Below, one piece after another: positions 34,101 through 46,443 of a DNA stretch of 64,000 nt. The notes under the pieces were generated by a model that was given only the letters and a program-made list of their open reading frames with translations, was not told where the DNA came from and made no database searches. Within the stretch, counting starts at the first letter, position 1. The number at the start of each line of letters is the position of its first letter. A program made the position numbers and the translations under genes. The stretch spans positions 15,401,125 to 15,465,124 of the forward strand of contig CM022672.1 of NCBI GenBank assembly GCA_012295275.1, read 5' to 3'. The stretch is from Chrysomallon squamiferum. Lineage: Eukaryota; Mollusca; Gastropoda; Neomphalida; Peltospiridae.

Positions 34101-35819
34101 CTGAACGAGCAAGTTACTTGGTACTCTTCCTCGTGAGAATGAATTGGACTTCCCTTTTCGCCCCAAGAAACAAGAACTGTTATAGTGTAAACTTTCTCTG
34201 CGATTTCCTGAAATAGAGAAAGTTTTTTATCGATAATTTCTTGTCGGAAACAATCCCAGTAAAGGTTAAAAATTCTGATATATTTTTAATTAATGTTTAC
34301 TCCGGCACTGGACCTCGGCTGTTAACTGTGCACATCTTGTGTTCAAGTAAATTCTTTCGTGTAAACGTAGTCGTAACCGTAAGCGTAAGTTTTAAATTTC
34401 CATGATAATGTTTTGCTAGCAAAAGATATTGCGTTCATTTCAACCGATGAATCATGCAATGATTTATACTCATATTTTATTAATTAGGTCTAATTTACAG
34501 GATCAAAGGACGATATTCAAGCTGAAAACAAAACATTTCATGTAACGATATTTCCAGCAACTTACTTCCATGATACAAGTTTCGGATGAATGACTGGAAT
34601 CCATGGAAACGACTTTCAAGAAAAAGTTGACCTCGTCTCTGTCAATGAAGTAATGAATTCCGTTTTTACATTTTGCTTTTGCTGCGATGTCCAGATCTGT
34701 CACGATGTTGACGACGGCATTGTTCGAAATATTGTCACACTGCGGCGTCACTAGAGGGGAAAAAACATACCACGATGTTTTCATTTGTAAAACGATGTCT
34801 TCATTCACATCCTAATCAAATATTTAAGTCTTAATTTTTAAATTTACATTTTTAAGTGAAAACACATTTATAAAGATCACAAGGAAAATTTATTTTTTCC
34901 AATCGTTAGAAAACAGTTTTATGTCCAACAGCTAAAATACCTGCCTCCACTCTGTACATGTACATACTAAATGCATTTTGTACCATATACTGCAACTATT
35001 ATTTCGGTTAGCTTTCGTCCCCTGTTGCCATTCCAAGGTCGCCCAAACTTCAGTAAAAATAATTTTGAGCAAGAAACCGAGCGAAACTCGTTATTTTATG
35101 AATTAATCGAATCGGTGGAAGTGGTCCTGGTCCTTAGAAGTCACGTAGACAAGATAAAGAACTGGCGACTTATAACCACGTTAAAGCAAAATCCCACTAT
35201 TTCTACGCTGCAACAACGAATTAACCGATAATTAACCTAGCACAAGAAATAATATTTTAGGTTTTGTCTTATGATCATAAGTATATGCATTTACGAAATA
35301 AACGTGACAAAAGGCCATTTATTTTGAATTACAGTACCTTGCAGGATGTATCCTGGCGGGATTCTAGCCCCAACAATCAGCTGAAAAAAAATACATTAAA
35401 AAAAAAAAAACAAGACTTAAAGAGATAGACATTTCAAAAGCATTTTAATATTTGTTTACTGTAGGAAATAAACTCATCACCAATAAAAAATAAAATTGGT
35501 CGAGAAGAGGGTATGGAAATAATGGAAATGCTGGAACATTTTTCTTCATCCTATTAACAAATATGGAATTTAATTTTAATCGATTCTATAGGCAGTTTGT
35601 TTAACATTACTTTATAATTATAACTTAACATCTACATCCAAAAATCTTATTAATTTGACAAATACAGTACTCTGGTTAATACGACACGTTACTTTCAAGA
35701 TGGGAGATAACCCGACTAGGAGAACGGTACAAGAAGCAACATCAGTGAAATCTTGGAAGACCACTCACCCAACCTGCTGCCGTTATCAGAAACCACAACT
35801 GGGCTTTGGTTGACGTCAT
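30851..35819 (-). CDS. Membrane-anchored ZP-domain protein, nine exons, 370 aa
   Basis: Rebuilt on the minus strand from exons 35819-35769, 35380-35338, 34750-34566, 34207-34056, 33783-33635, 32917-32839, 32267-32117, 31499-31454 and 31107-30851, all GT-AG with matching phases. Residues 1-22 form a signal peptide (hydrophobic core LWFLITAAGWLIVGA). Cysteines 36, 59, 90 and 126 fit the four-cysteine ZP-N pattern. Cysteines 205, 221, 260, 265, 269 and 273 lie in a ZP-C module (AIIRAGCGDG, ISFECNFTTC). A basic CRRNSKR stretch at 273-279 is a likely processing site, an acidic DDDDE run follows, and residues 333-356 form a transmembrane helix with a 14-residue tail. ZP modules polymerise into extracellular coats and matrices, such as egg envelopes and apical matrices; the tissue cannot be told from this sequence. 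Several N-glycosylation sequons are present. Confidence 0.88.
31108..31453 (-). other. ZP gene intron 8
   Basis: Intron with a TTG/TTA repeat near 31125-31160. Nothing else recognised. Confidence 0.7.
31454..31499 (-). CDS. ZP gene exon 8 (cleavage-site region)
   Basis: A 46-nt exon between CTGCCTCAG and GAGG|GTGAGA. It encodes GGCRRNSKRDTGEDE, the last ZP-C cysteine followed by a dibasic site where ZP proteins are commonly cut. Confidence 0.78.
32117..32267 (-). CDS. ZP gene exon 7 (ZP-C)
   Basis: Lies between GTGAAACAG and CACG|GTAAGT. It encodes the CGDGLVFD turn and the late ZP-C cysteine cluster FECNFTTCTTPC. Confidence 0.85.
32839..32917 (-). CDS. ZP gene exon 6 (ZP-C)
   Basis: A 79-nt exon between CATTCCAG and GCTGG|GTACGT. 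It encodes GLHAVGCDAVGGEVRYAIIRA, and the phase (2 in, 2 out) fits both neighbours. Confidence 0.82.
33635..33783 (-). CDS. ZP gene exon 5 (linker and start of ZP-C)
   Basis: Lies between a poly-T tract with TTTTCAG and ACGG|GTAATC. It encodes the inter-module linker and the hydrophobic INVSLNVINVLGE segment, with two N-glycosylation sequons. Confidence 0.8.
34056..34207 (-). CDS. ZP gene exon 4 (ZP-N, last part)
   Basis: Lies between CTATTTCAG and CCAG|GTAAAG. It encodes EEEYQVTCSF, the typical final ZP-N strand with the fourth cysteine. Confidence 0.85.
34566..34750 (-). CDS. ZP gene exon 3 (ZP-N, first part)
   Basis: Begins after CCCCTCTAG and ends GAA|GTAAGT. It carries three of the four ZP-N cysteines and a FIDRDEVNFFLKV strand. 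Confidence 0.85.
35338..35380 (-). CDS. ZP gene exon 2
   Basis: A 43-nt exon encoding LIVGARIPPGYILQ between TTTTTTCAG and G|GTACTG. It completes the signal peptide and leads into the ZP-N module. Confidence 0.8.
35769..35819 (-). CDS. ZP gene exon 1 (signal peptide)
   Basis: Begins with ATG (A at -3), encodes MTSTKAQLWFLITAAGW and ends at TGG|GTGAGT in phase 0. The hydrophobic core continues into the next exon. The TATAAAA just upstream of the ATG is too close to be a TATA box for this start. Confidence 0.75.
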
Positions 35820-35861
35820 GCTTTTATAAAATAAACGTACATCAGCATTATTAAATTTGCT

Positions 35862-35893
<32 letters not shown>

Positions 35894-35958
35894 ACTTTAA
35901 ATACAACAAACAGAATTAAAATGAATTTGAGAAAGCTGTTATTCCGAAATAGTCTTAC

Positions 35959-36117
35959 CAGTTTATCAGTTACAAATGTGGTACCATTAATGTTTACCCT
36001 GCAGATTAAAATCTTATTCAATAGCATTTTATGCAAATTCATATTCGTCGTGTCATAAGCTTCATTTCGATACTCGTCTCCACAGTTTGTGTAGTTGAAA
36101 AATGCTTTGTTGATCGA
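35959..36117 (-). CDS. Possible extra upstream exon of the ZP gene (53 codons)
   Basis: An open block between CCTCGATTAG and ACTG|GTAAGA, phase 0 at both ends, so it can be spliced straight to ZP exon 2 in place of the signal-peptide exon. It encodes NYTNCGDEYRNEAYD and ICRVNINGTTFVTDKL. I do not recognise the domain. It could be an N-terminal extension, an alternative 5' part or a relic of a neighbouring paralogue. Confidence 0.4.
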
Positions 36118-36377
36118 CTAATCGAGGAAAAAAAGTTATGCAAACTTATTATCTTCAATATATGATTAAGAAAATGATCCAAAACGTTTTTTTTAAATTA
36201 TACATTTACATTTTATTTATTTTTCAGAAATAATGTCATTTTGAAAGGAGTTATAGCACTTTTATCAAAGACACGGTATACATGGTCACAGCTTTTTAAA
36301 AGTTTATTTGAATAAATAAATAAATAAATAAATAAGTAAGTAAGTATGCAAGTCCGAATAACAAAACAATGACGTAC

Positions 36378-36420
36378 CTGATACACATAGCAGCCCGGAG
36401 GTACAAACAAATAATCCCAC
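36378..36420 (-). CDS. Possible extra upstream exon (PPG motif)
   Basis: A 43-nt block between TTTCTTCCAG and ATCAG|GTACGT. It encodes WDYLFVPPGCYVYQ in the frame that continues into the 53-codon block. Its PPG(C)Y core resembles IPPGYILQ of ZP exon 2, which is also 43 nt, although in a different phase. No first exon for it was found. Confidence 0.35.
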
Positions 36421-36499
36421 CTGGAAGAAAACACGCACACGCTTTATATTAGCATTGTCACGCACGTGCTGCATGCCCGTCACATTCAAAAGATGTCAC

Positions 36500-36783
36500 C
36501 TGGGGGCGGGTCTAGAGGGAGGGGTCCATGGTGTCCGAACCAACCCTCAAATTTGAGAAGTGCCTCTTTTATTCTGGATTTTTTGTTTTTCTACAAATTT
36601 ATTTAGGTGGTTTTTTTCTCTTTTTTTTAATTTCTGTCAATGTCTGCGTCCTGCTGTAGCACTGTTATATTATGGCCCATGTGAACCGTGTGTAATTTTT
36701 CAGTAGTGCCTTTTCTTAATATTAAGGTGCCCTTTTGTCATGGACCCCCCCCCTCATCATCAGAAAAACTGGATCCGCCACAG
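36500..36783. mobile_element. 284-bp MITE with 5-bp target duplication
   Basis: Left end CTGGGGGCGGGTCTAG and right end (complement) CTGTGGCGGATCCAG are inverted repeats, continuing inward as GGGGTCCATG in both. GTCAC flanks the element on both sides (36495-36499 and 36784-36788). The ends resemble CAGTGGCGGATCCAG-type hAT-group elements. No coding content. Confidence 0.78.
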
Positions 36784-36939
36784 GTCACATGTCTTAGCTT
36801 TTCGTGCTTTAACTTTTTTGGATTTAAAGTCACGTGTTCTTTTATCGGTTACAAGAAAATATACTAACATAATGAATATTTGAAGAAACCCACATCGGAT
36901 TATAATATTCATCTTTATAATTGCTACAACAACTTCATC

Positions 36940-37290
36940 TATTACTACTACTACTACTACTACCACCACTGATACTACTGCTGCTGTTGCTACTGCTACT
37001 GCTATTAATAAAATACAAATACTTCTATTATTAAAACAACTACTACTACCACCATTACATCTAGTCCTTCTATTATTGCGACTATTACTACCTCTACAGT
37101 TGCTTCTGCTACAACTACAATACTACCTACTACTACTAAAACAACTACTAAGACTGCTACTTTTTATACAGTTATTACTAATACAATTGCTACTGCTACC
37201 ACCAAATATTAAATCTACCAATAATATTATCAGCAGCACTATTACTTTTGCTGCTACTACAAGTTTTATTATTACTGCTAATGATAATTA
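36940..37290 (+). repeat. TAC/ACT-rich trinucleotide region
   Basis: Interrupted ACT, ACC and GCT triplets over about 350 bp; the open frames here are repeat translations. Confidence 0.8.
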
Positions 37291-38423
37291 ATTATTTAAT
37301 TAATTAATTTATTATTGTCATCATCATAATCATCACCATCCTTATCACCATATATAATAATAAATCAAACGCATTCGGTACTGTTATCTATATGTGAACA
37401 AAGTAAGAAATGTATCCTTAATTTCAGCTTGAGAAATTCCAGAACTTTCCAGCAGTAATCAGTTTAAAAACCTTTTCACGCCTTCAGCTAAATTTAGACA
37501 ACCAATTTCAGTCGACAGACAAATATTTAACTTCACTAATTACGTGAAAATTGTACGGTTTCACTAAAACACTGGCCCACTTATTCGTGACATGCGCCAA
37601 CAAAATGCTTTCAGCTTGATTTGTTTTTAATAATAATTTTTTTTTTTTCCATCAAAAATAGAATACGTTATCGCAGTTTTATTGCTGTAATTTCATCTTT
37701 ATTTTTCTGACTCGTTCTTTCTTTTTGTCTCAGTTTTTTAATATATATTTTTTTCTTATTTTGTTATTGTTTTTTTTTTGGGGGGGGGGGTAATGTTTTT
37801 TAAATGGTGTTTTTTTTTTTTTTTTTTTTTCACACCCCCAAAAAATAACAATAATAAAAATAATAATAATAATAATAATAACAACAATAATAAAAACAGT
37901 GTTAGATCCAATGTTACAACAGGAGCCGATCGATGATATTATTATTATTATTATTATTATTTTAAGGAGTTGATTAACATCACTAAAAGGGCCTTACACA
38001 AATAATGGAAGAAGCAGGCTTCCGATGAATTAAAATACATTTGTTATCATTGTCAGAACAAATGGAAAACTACGTTTTCAAGTCGTCATTTTAAACTGGG
38101 ATGTTTCCGAGACGAGAAGGAGGGCGTCCTACTCTTTTCTAGTATAAATGTTTCTAATTATATATTATATTATAATGACTTGAGTCAGCAGACATGTTTA
38201 TTTTATTTTACTATTATATTTTATGATTGTTTGTCTGTAACAAATCTTAAATCTAATGAAAAGTCTTAGTATAAAAGGAAATTATAAATTTTTTACATAA
38301 AACACACCCAAGTACAACAGAAAAGACCATTCAACTGCGGATGGCAATTGAGAACGGTCAATATTCGACGAGGGTTTGTGACAGTACGTTGGACCAAAAA
38401 TGATAAGAAACGCGGTAATCATA
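37291..38423. other. Intergenic, no gene recognised
   Basis: AT-rich with poly-T near 37810-37830, an AAT run near 37856-37890 and an ATT run near 37937-37961. No exon for the possible upstream ZP exons was found here. Confidence 0.5.
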
Positions 38424-39147
38424 CAGTGGTACCTCGACTTACGAGTGCCCAACTTTACGAGTTTTTCGAGTTACGAGCAGTCGGCCGGTCGGGTTTTGCT
38501 TTGAGTTGCGAGCCAAAATCCGACTTACGAGCGAGCTTCAGATACGCTGCCATTAGTTGGCGCAACGAACAACACTATCCGGCCAATATCTCGTTTACTT
38601 CACGTGGTTACCTCGCCGCGGAAGCATCTCTGTTGTGTTGTGTTCGCGTTTAGTGCAGTATTTTGCCAAATTTCCATGGATCCTAAGAAAGTGAGTGCAA
38701 AGGACAGTGCTCAGAAGAAGAAGTGGATAATTAAAGCTTGAATTCATAGAAAAACATGAGCGAGGTGTGCATGTAGTCGACTTGGTTAGTCGTAGAACTT
38801 CTATGATATGTACTATACTGATGCTGAAGGAGTCCATAAAGGATGTAACTTCAGCCAAAGGCGTTAAAATAATTTGTCTGATCTCCAAGATAAATACACT
38901 TTGCAAATCCAATTTATTTCTTTACATTTTCTTTTATTTTATTTTTTTTTTATACAATATTTGCCTTTTATATATACATTTTTCTTATTTAAAAACACGT
39001 TACAAAAAGTAAATAAATAAATGGGGTTGTTTTGGGGAGCTGGAACGGATTAACGGTATTTCAATTAATTTCAGTTTCATATACGAGCTTTTTGAGATAC
39101 GAGCTCGGTCACGGAACGAATAAAACTCGTAAGTCAAGATATCACTG
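38424..39147 (+). mobile_element. Tigger/pogo-type element, internally deleted
   Basis: Ends CAGTGGTACCTCGACTTACG and (complement) CAGTGATATCTTGACTTACG are terminal inverted repeats with TA on both sides (38422-38423 and 39148-39149). Inside, MDPKKVSAKDSAQKKKW starts at 38676, breaks at a stop, and resumes in another frame as EFIEKHERGVHVVDLVS, RTSMICTILMLKESIKDV. This is the N-terminal DNA-binding part of a Tigger transposase. The catalytic domain is missing: coding sequence jumps to the 3' end soon after. Confidence 0.85.
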
Positions 39148-40113
39148 TACTTAAATATTTTTATTAAAAAGTGTTTAAAATCAGACAATGGCAAACTAAG
39201 GGCCGCGGTGCTTTTTGAATGGCACGCAAATTTTCAAGGTCGCTTATACCTGCATTAAAGATTTTTATTTATTTTTTTATTTGAACAAATATTTAATTCC
39301 TTTAAATTGCTGGTGCAAGTGTTTACATGTTTGTATAATAATGGTTTTTACGTTTTTTATTGATTAGAGAGTTTAAATGTTTTACTTTTTTATTATCATT
39401 ATTATTATTTGCTAAGAAGTTTAAATGTTTTATAATGTTAACATTTTGCGTGTATATATATATTTTCTCTTTTTTTCTGTTTAGAGCTTTAAATGTTTTA
39501 TTTGCATTTTAAACAAGAGTTGAACTGTTTATATTTTAGACATAACTTTTGATATAATGAAGTATTGTTTGACCTCATTTTAATCTTTTTTTTTTACACT
39601 AACCAGATACATTTTAACACAATTATTTTTTGTATAGTTAATAACCATTAACCAGTTACACAACACTGAAACATGCAGCAGCCATACGACTGGTTAATGT
39701 TTTTTCAGTTAGCAGGAAGGGTTCATTTACATTAACCTTCCCACAAACAGGAATATGTCAAATTCTTCTGTGATAAATGAGGATAAGACTGTCTGGAATG
39801 GAGAATAGACAAAGGAAGAGGTGAAGATAACTGAAGTTAACACCAGTCATACTGCACCACCAATGAGCTACAGAAAGTAAACAAAATGATGGAGTGGCTC
39901 ATAGGATTGCACTGCATAAAAACACCACACAAATATATCACTACAGGTAATCAGACTGCTGGTGGCATTGTATTTACCAGATTAAACGATTTCTTTGGTT
40001 TTTGTCAGTTATAACTAAATTGATCAATTTTCTTGGTTTTCATTTCAGCTCAATGACTAACTTACTTATTGTCTTTGTAAACTGTGTTTTTCTTTTTTTT
40101 CTTTCAGTATTTC

Positions 40114-40159
<46 letters not shown>

Positions 40160-43100
40160 TAACTAGTTCAATTTTATTGCCTTACGGCATTACTAGAAAC
40201 AGCTAGTGATATGAAACAAATAAAACAATTTGATGTATATGAAATTTCTTTGTGGCACCAACTAGCTCAAGGAAATGACAAACAATATATTTTTCAATGC
40301 CTGAATAATCATAAATTTATATCAGCAATTTTACTTCAGAAGTAAAAATTAATATAATATAAATATCCACTGAAAACATATGAATAATAATAGTAATAAT
40401 AATAATAATAATAATAATAGGTTGATAAATATTAAAAGTTCATATTTTTATTCCATATTATTTATTATTACCACTACTGTTACTGTTATTATTTGTTTTT
40501 TGATTATTTTTTAATTTTTAATTTTTTTACTAAATAAGCAATATTCACCAAAAAAAAAATAATAATAATAATTAAATGGTATAATTACAACAGCAGCAAT
40601 AAAAATAAATTATTACCAAATCCTACTGAGAAGACAGGTTGGTTGAGAAGCCATATTGTTTAATTAATAAACTATTACAAATACTTACATCAAATAAATA
40701 TAATTATTATACTGAAAATCTGAACAATTACAAATTTCATCATATATGACATCCCGAATCCTAGTTTAATCATATATTTTAAAACTGGCCACAGTAAACC
40801 TTTATTCATTTTATACCTTTGTCATTATAAATATTTTTATTTTTTTTCATTTAATTTCTGGAGTATGTTGTTCACCTCCTCTACAGCTCTAGGCTACCTC
40901 AATGTGAGCAGTTATCACATCACTGGTTTGCTATGAAGAAAAAGTACAAATATATTTATATGTATAAATATTTAATTCATTACATAATTCATCCTACTTC
41001 TGTGACCACTACAAATGTCGAGACCAATTGTCAAAATTAATTCAAAGAACTTTCAGAACCAAATTAATATATTTTGTAGTACGCAGACAGTTTATAAATC
41101 ATATACTTTATATTTTATATATAAACTTTTATCAGTGGGTTCAAGATGACATTTACATACAACAGAAAAATCAAACAAAATTTCTGCTTTAGGACAGCAG
41201 GAAAACAAAATTTATATTTTTTATTTTCGATTTTATTCTTTTTTACCCCCATTCCTATAATGAGTTTATTACTACTTTTAAATATGACTTGGACAAAATA
41301 CAAAATTTGCATGTTAATTTAAACAAAAGCTTACATAACAACAAATGACATATACAGTACATATGAAAATAACAATGTCTTGAATTTGTTAGCACAGATT
41401 AAATATTATATTCTTTCATTTAGAGTAACAAAAAAAAATTAAGATTTGTATCTGGTCACATGTGGGGAAAAATGGACTTTGTTCTTTCAAAACAAGAAAA
41501 TAAAAAGATCTTATAATTATTATCTTGAGGGAGTTGGAAATGGACTTTTTTCTTTTAAGGGGGAAAAAAAAAATTGTAAAATTTTTAAAAAGTTAAAAAA
41601 AAATGGTTTTGATGAGTATGAGAAGATAAAAACTGGCCTTTTCTCAGTCAGGTCAAGATATTAAAAAGGCCTGAAGGTTTTTTATCTTGACTGAACTGAA
41701 CAGAAAAAAGGTCTTTGTTCATTCTGAACATGAAAATAAAAAGATCAGAAGACTATGAAATGAGAACTACTTTGTTTATTTATACACTTACACTGTTAAT
41801 GTTACAGACATTGCATGAAGAAATTTAAAAGGCACAGTAAAATCTACATTGACTTGAATATGTTTAGTTATTTAGCACCTATGAATGCTATGAAAAAGCA
41901 AGAGAATGGTGAAATTTCAAGATGTGTGTCTTTTGGTTTGCATGTTTCAGCAAAGGCTTGGAAACCATAAAACCCTACCTGTCTTTCCAAATACCAGTCA
42001 CTGTTTGACTTTAGACTGACGTGCCTTACTGAAATAGGAATAAAATATAAGAAACATCTTCGTTAAAGATATACTCATGTCAGATGATAACATTTCTCAG
42101 ACATTTGTACCTAAACACCAAAAAACACTTCTCATCTTGGTGTATGTAACTAATATAGACTGTTTTCTCTCTCTTTTTTTTCTTTTAAAAAAAACCCAGT
42201 GTTGTCTGTTACAATATAATTAACCATAAAATGGGAAAAAAAATTTAGAATAAGAAAATGGTGAAAATATATTTTAAATTAATTAAACAAAAATATAAAA
42301 ATTAATATCAGATAATCTAAAGGTTTTTTTAAAGATCATTTGGAAAAATAAAATAAGATTAGAAGTCAGTTACAGAAAGTGTTTACACCATGAAAACCGA
42401 ATTGATTTTTTGTAGATAAATTGTTTGTTTCAGTATGTTTTAATGGCTGTAACTTTAGTCAGATATATCCATTACACTTGCATATAAAAAACACAAATAC
42501 TATTATTAACAATAATGGTCTTCTATTAAATATTCACTTACTTTAACTAGTTAAATTACATACTGTGGCAGTTATATGTAAAATTAATTTTTAATGTTTC
42601 TTAAAGTTTTCTTCCACACACTTGGTTATAGATTAAAGCAGTAAAATAAAATCCATTTTCTTGTATTTTATTGTTTCTTATTATATTTCTTGTTTTTTAA
42701 AGTCTCAGTTTTTGCAGTAAAAACAGATTAGTCAAAGAAGAAATTACTGTGTCAGACATAACTGATGGTGCTATTATATAAACTTGTATAATACATTACC
42801 AAGTAGAAATAATGACACAGATGTATATTTATATATATATATATATATATAAATATATACACCCATCCTTTATTTTTTTTATTTCATTAAATTTACTATT
42901 ATGAAAACAAAGTGTAAATAACACCATTTTTTTTTATATATATAAAAGAACCAAAAAAAAAAAAGTCTATATTTTTTTTACTATTTTACTATTTTAATAT
43001 TACACATTCACAAAATACCTGTTGTAAAAATATACTGGACTGATTTACAAAACATGTTCACATGGATCAGTATTGTAGGTAATTAACAATATATTATTTG

Positions 43101-43651
43101 AGATACAAAAACATTTTTTCTACACTTAATTAATCCTTTCTAACAAGCCTGATTATTTAAATCAGATTTTTCTTCTTGATTGATAAAAATTACTGATGTT
43201 ATTCTTCATTATAGGAACTAAAAACTGTTTTCATTTCAAACAATTTTATCATAATAAATCAATGACTAACAACCTCTGATGACATCTCTTTGATTGAGAA
43301 TACAGAGGACAAACTAAAATGCTGATTTTGCTTCTTCGTGAGATTCTATTCATTACTTTTCATATATCTAGATTCCAAAGCAACAAAGATTAAAAAGAGT
43401 TTGTTACAGAAACAAAAACAGAGATTAAATTTTAATAAACAGCTAAATACAATACACAACAGATTCATTAAGAATGGTTGAAAGATAGCTTATAGTTATG
43501 TACAGAATGCAATTATAAACAGATTTCCTTCTGAATTATTTGTTCACTACTTAAAAATTCATAAATTGTATTGTATGTTCTATGGAGTACAAGACAAACA
43601 AGTAATATCCTATTATTTATATTATTTGTTTTAAGTAAATATCCTCTTATA
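39148..43651. other. AT-rich intergenic region
   Basis: No gene recognised. Contains ATT runs (40115-40159 and 40388-40420), a TA run (42829-42858) and an inverted CATTAACCAGT/ACTGGTTAATG pair near 39650-39700. Could include distal 3' UTR of the C20orf27-like gene. Confidence 0.5.
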
Positions 43652-43659
43652 CCACTGAC

Positions 43660-44032
43660 TAGGGTTTCTCAAACTCTCTTCACTCGGGGAATCTGTATAG
43701 ATTGGGCTAGAACAAAATGCAGAACCGAAAGTCTTAGAAAGATTTCCAAAACAAATAAAAGCAAATAAACACTAAAATAAATTCACTGATATCATTTTAT
43801 TTTATTTATTTTTTTTTTTTTTTTTTACATACTTATAACTTAATGTTTATGTATCACATTTTAAGATATATTCTCAATAAGCTGGGAGCAAAATGCAATG
43901 AAAAGAAATTTGGAATTATTTAATTATGAATCTTTGAATGTAAATGGTTTTTATTTCTCTGAAATTGGGAATGGAACCATTGATTGTTTGCATAAACACC
44001 TCATTTCCATGAAATCTGGTTTAGAAACCCTG
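43660..44032. mobile_element. 373-bp hAT-like non-autonomous element
   Basis: Left end TAGGGTTTCTCAAACTC and right end (complement) CAGGGTTTCTAAACCAG are inverted repeats. Flanks CCACTGAC (43652-43659) and CCATAGAC (44033-44040) agree at six of eight positions, fitting an old 8-bp hAT target duplication. No coding content; a poly-T tract is inside. Confidence 0.65.
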
Positions 44033-46443
44033 CCATAGACAAGTACGGACTGAGTACAAGATTCACTTCAGTTGGGTTAAACCATATCAGATTCAGTAAA
44101 ACAGGAAAACCATATATAATATAGATGCAGGTTTTTAATAATACTAAATGTGTAAATGAACTGTTAGATTATGAACCTACTCAACTGATTGAAGTTGATA
44201 TAAATTTTACACTAGCACAATGATTCTTGAAAGCAGTGTAAAATAATTTCGTATCGCTTAGTTAGGAACTTCTGCTATTCAAAAACTAGAAACACTGAAA
44301 CTGTGCTGGAAATCTGATATGATTCTGGTAAATGTGGAAATTTCAGCAAATCCAAAATATGTTTTGGTAATTACAATCATTACTTTGCATTTTACAAATC
44401 TGAAATAGTTCAACAATTTACGTCACAGTATAAACTGTTTGATATTTTCGCAGAAGAAAGAGATACAATGTTGATGGATGAAAAATGATTTGTCACACAG
44501 TCTGTCCTACAGTTCAATGCACTTATCACAAATTAGGCACTTAATTCAATATGATTCTATCTACTGTTAATATCTCTCTGTTAATGATCCAGTGTTCGAT
44601 GCTGTTAGGCTGAGAAATAAATGGTCTTATTTGCATCAGGGACAAAGCAGCACAAAATATGCAAGTCGATAGATGATACAAAAGCATGAAGCATACAAAC
44701 TATCAGATTTTAAAACTGTTTTCTACATAATATAATGTAATAGTTTATTGTTACTAAATAATAAGCACTTTGTTTATTATCATATTTGACTGGATAACAA
44801 TGTTGTGTTATATTTGTTTTTGTATAATGTGTTTATTGCATATATTTATGTTGTATTTATGTTGTATGTTGTCTGTTGTGTGTTGTGTATATGCTGCACA
44901 TATTATATTTGTGTTGTGTGTGTGTACATGTTTGTGAGTGTAGGGACGTGTAGTTGGTACTGTGTGTGTAGCATGCACAAGTGAGCACAAATGTGTAGAT
45001 ATGAACAATGGTTTAGTATGCATCCACAAACACAAAATCCTGACAAATATTTCACAAAACCATGCAAGTATTATATCACTTTAAACCACGAGAAGCAAAT
45101 TAGAGCATATTTATTGTTTTTACTTTAAACAAAAAAGGCAAAATTACAATTACATCAACATTTTAAAAATGGAATGTAAAATGAAAAATATTTAAAAAAA
45201 AAAAAAAAAATGACTAGCAGGGAATTTTTATTTTTATGTAAATAATTATGAATAACTAATTAATCGAATGTATAAACAAATAAAAGAAAAAACATAAAAA
45301 TTAGTATTTTTTATTTTTGTGGTGTTTTAGTTTGTTGCTGTTGAAATAAATGGTATTGAACTAATGAACATATCTTTTATTCATAAATTATAAAGATGAT
45401 TTTTTTTTTTTTTTTTTTTTAAAATACAAAACAAGTGCAGAATATTCAGTTTTTTTAACCATTACCACAAATATAATTTTTTATAAAACATCACAATAAA
45501 ATATATTTCAAACATGTCATGGTTTAGTAAATTATGTGAGTGAATACCCATTTCAAGATATTTTTGTCCATAAGGCTTGTCTAAATGAATTTTTAACAAA
45601 ATAAAAACTTAAAAAATAATGAAATAAAAGGCAGATTCAAGAATATTTAATTCAGTATAAAGTTCAGTAACTTTCATGACATTTATTACTTAAATTGAGA
45701 AAGCAACTTTTCTGAGAAACCTTTCTTGTAAATATAATGGAAAGTGGATAAATTTTCTGATTCAAATTTAACATGTTTTTTTTTTGTTGTTCAAATCATT
45801 CAGTGGATATAATCAATTATATATTTATAAAAACAAAAAGTATATTCTGTAATTATCGGCATTTCTATTAGTTTTTCTTTATGAAATAAGCAAGCTACAT
45901 CATAAACTTTTAATAAATATGTTGTTCACATGTAAATAGTAAATATATTGTTCACAAGTTAATATTATTAAATGAACAGTCACAACTGGACTTTCAAAAA
46001 GTCTGTGACTGATCCTGTTATTCTCTTTTGTCAAACCTTGTATGTCTTCATAATTAAAATTAAAGCAATAATTAAAATAAAAAAAACACACTAATCGATG
46101 AACATATTCACCATTCCAGGATTCAATACCACATTCAGGATATTATAATACAATATTAATTAATACTGCTACCAGTCATTCCCAATTTTCTTAAACTTTT
46201 ATGTATTTATTTCCAAAGTTTACCAATGACTTTCCACACTTCTCTGTCAGCTGATATCTTTATACATCATATTTTACTAGTCCTTTAACAATCCTCTTTC
46301 TCCTCGTTTTTTTTTTTTTTTTAAATTTTTATTTTTTAAAAACCTACTCAAAGAGATATATCCATGTTTCAGAATTCAGTTTCTTCACTAAACTTGTAGC
46401 AGTGTCTTTCTCTGATGATGACAAATCTTGATATGCAGGTCCT
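44033..46443. other. Region downstream of the C20orf27-like stop codon
   Basis: Part of this is 3' UTR on the minus strand. AATAAA hexamers on that strand lie at 46333-46328 and 46211-46206, 110-240 bases after the stop; the DNA is too AT-rich to choose. A TGT/TTG-rich stretch lies at 44800-44940. No further gene recognised. Confidence 0.5.

Noticed and set aside
34971..35231. 86-codon plus-strand frame
   Set aside because: Lies in a ZP gene intron, opposite strand, with no domain or splice support.
35820..35830. TATAAAA just upstream of the ZP ATG (minus strand)
   Set aside because: Only a few bases from the ATG, so it cannot position a transcription start for this exon; chance in AT-rich DNA.
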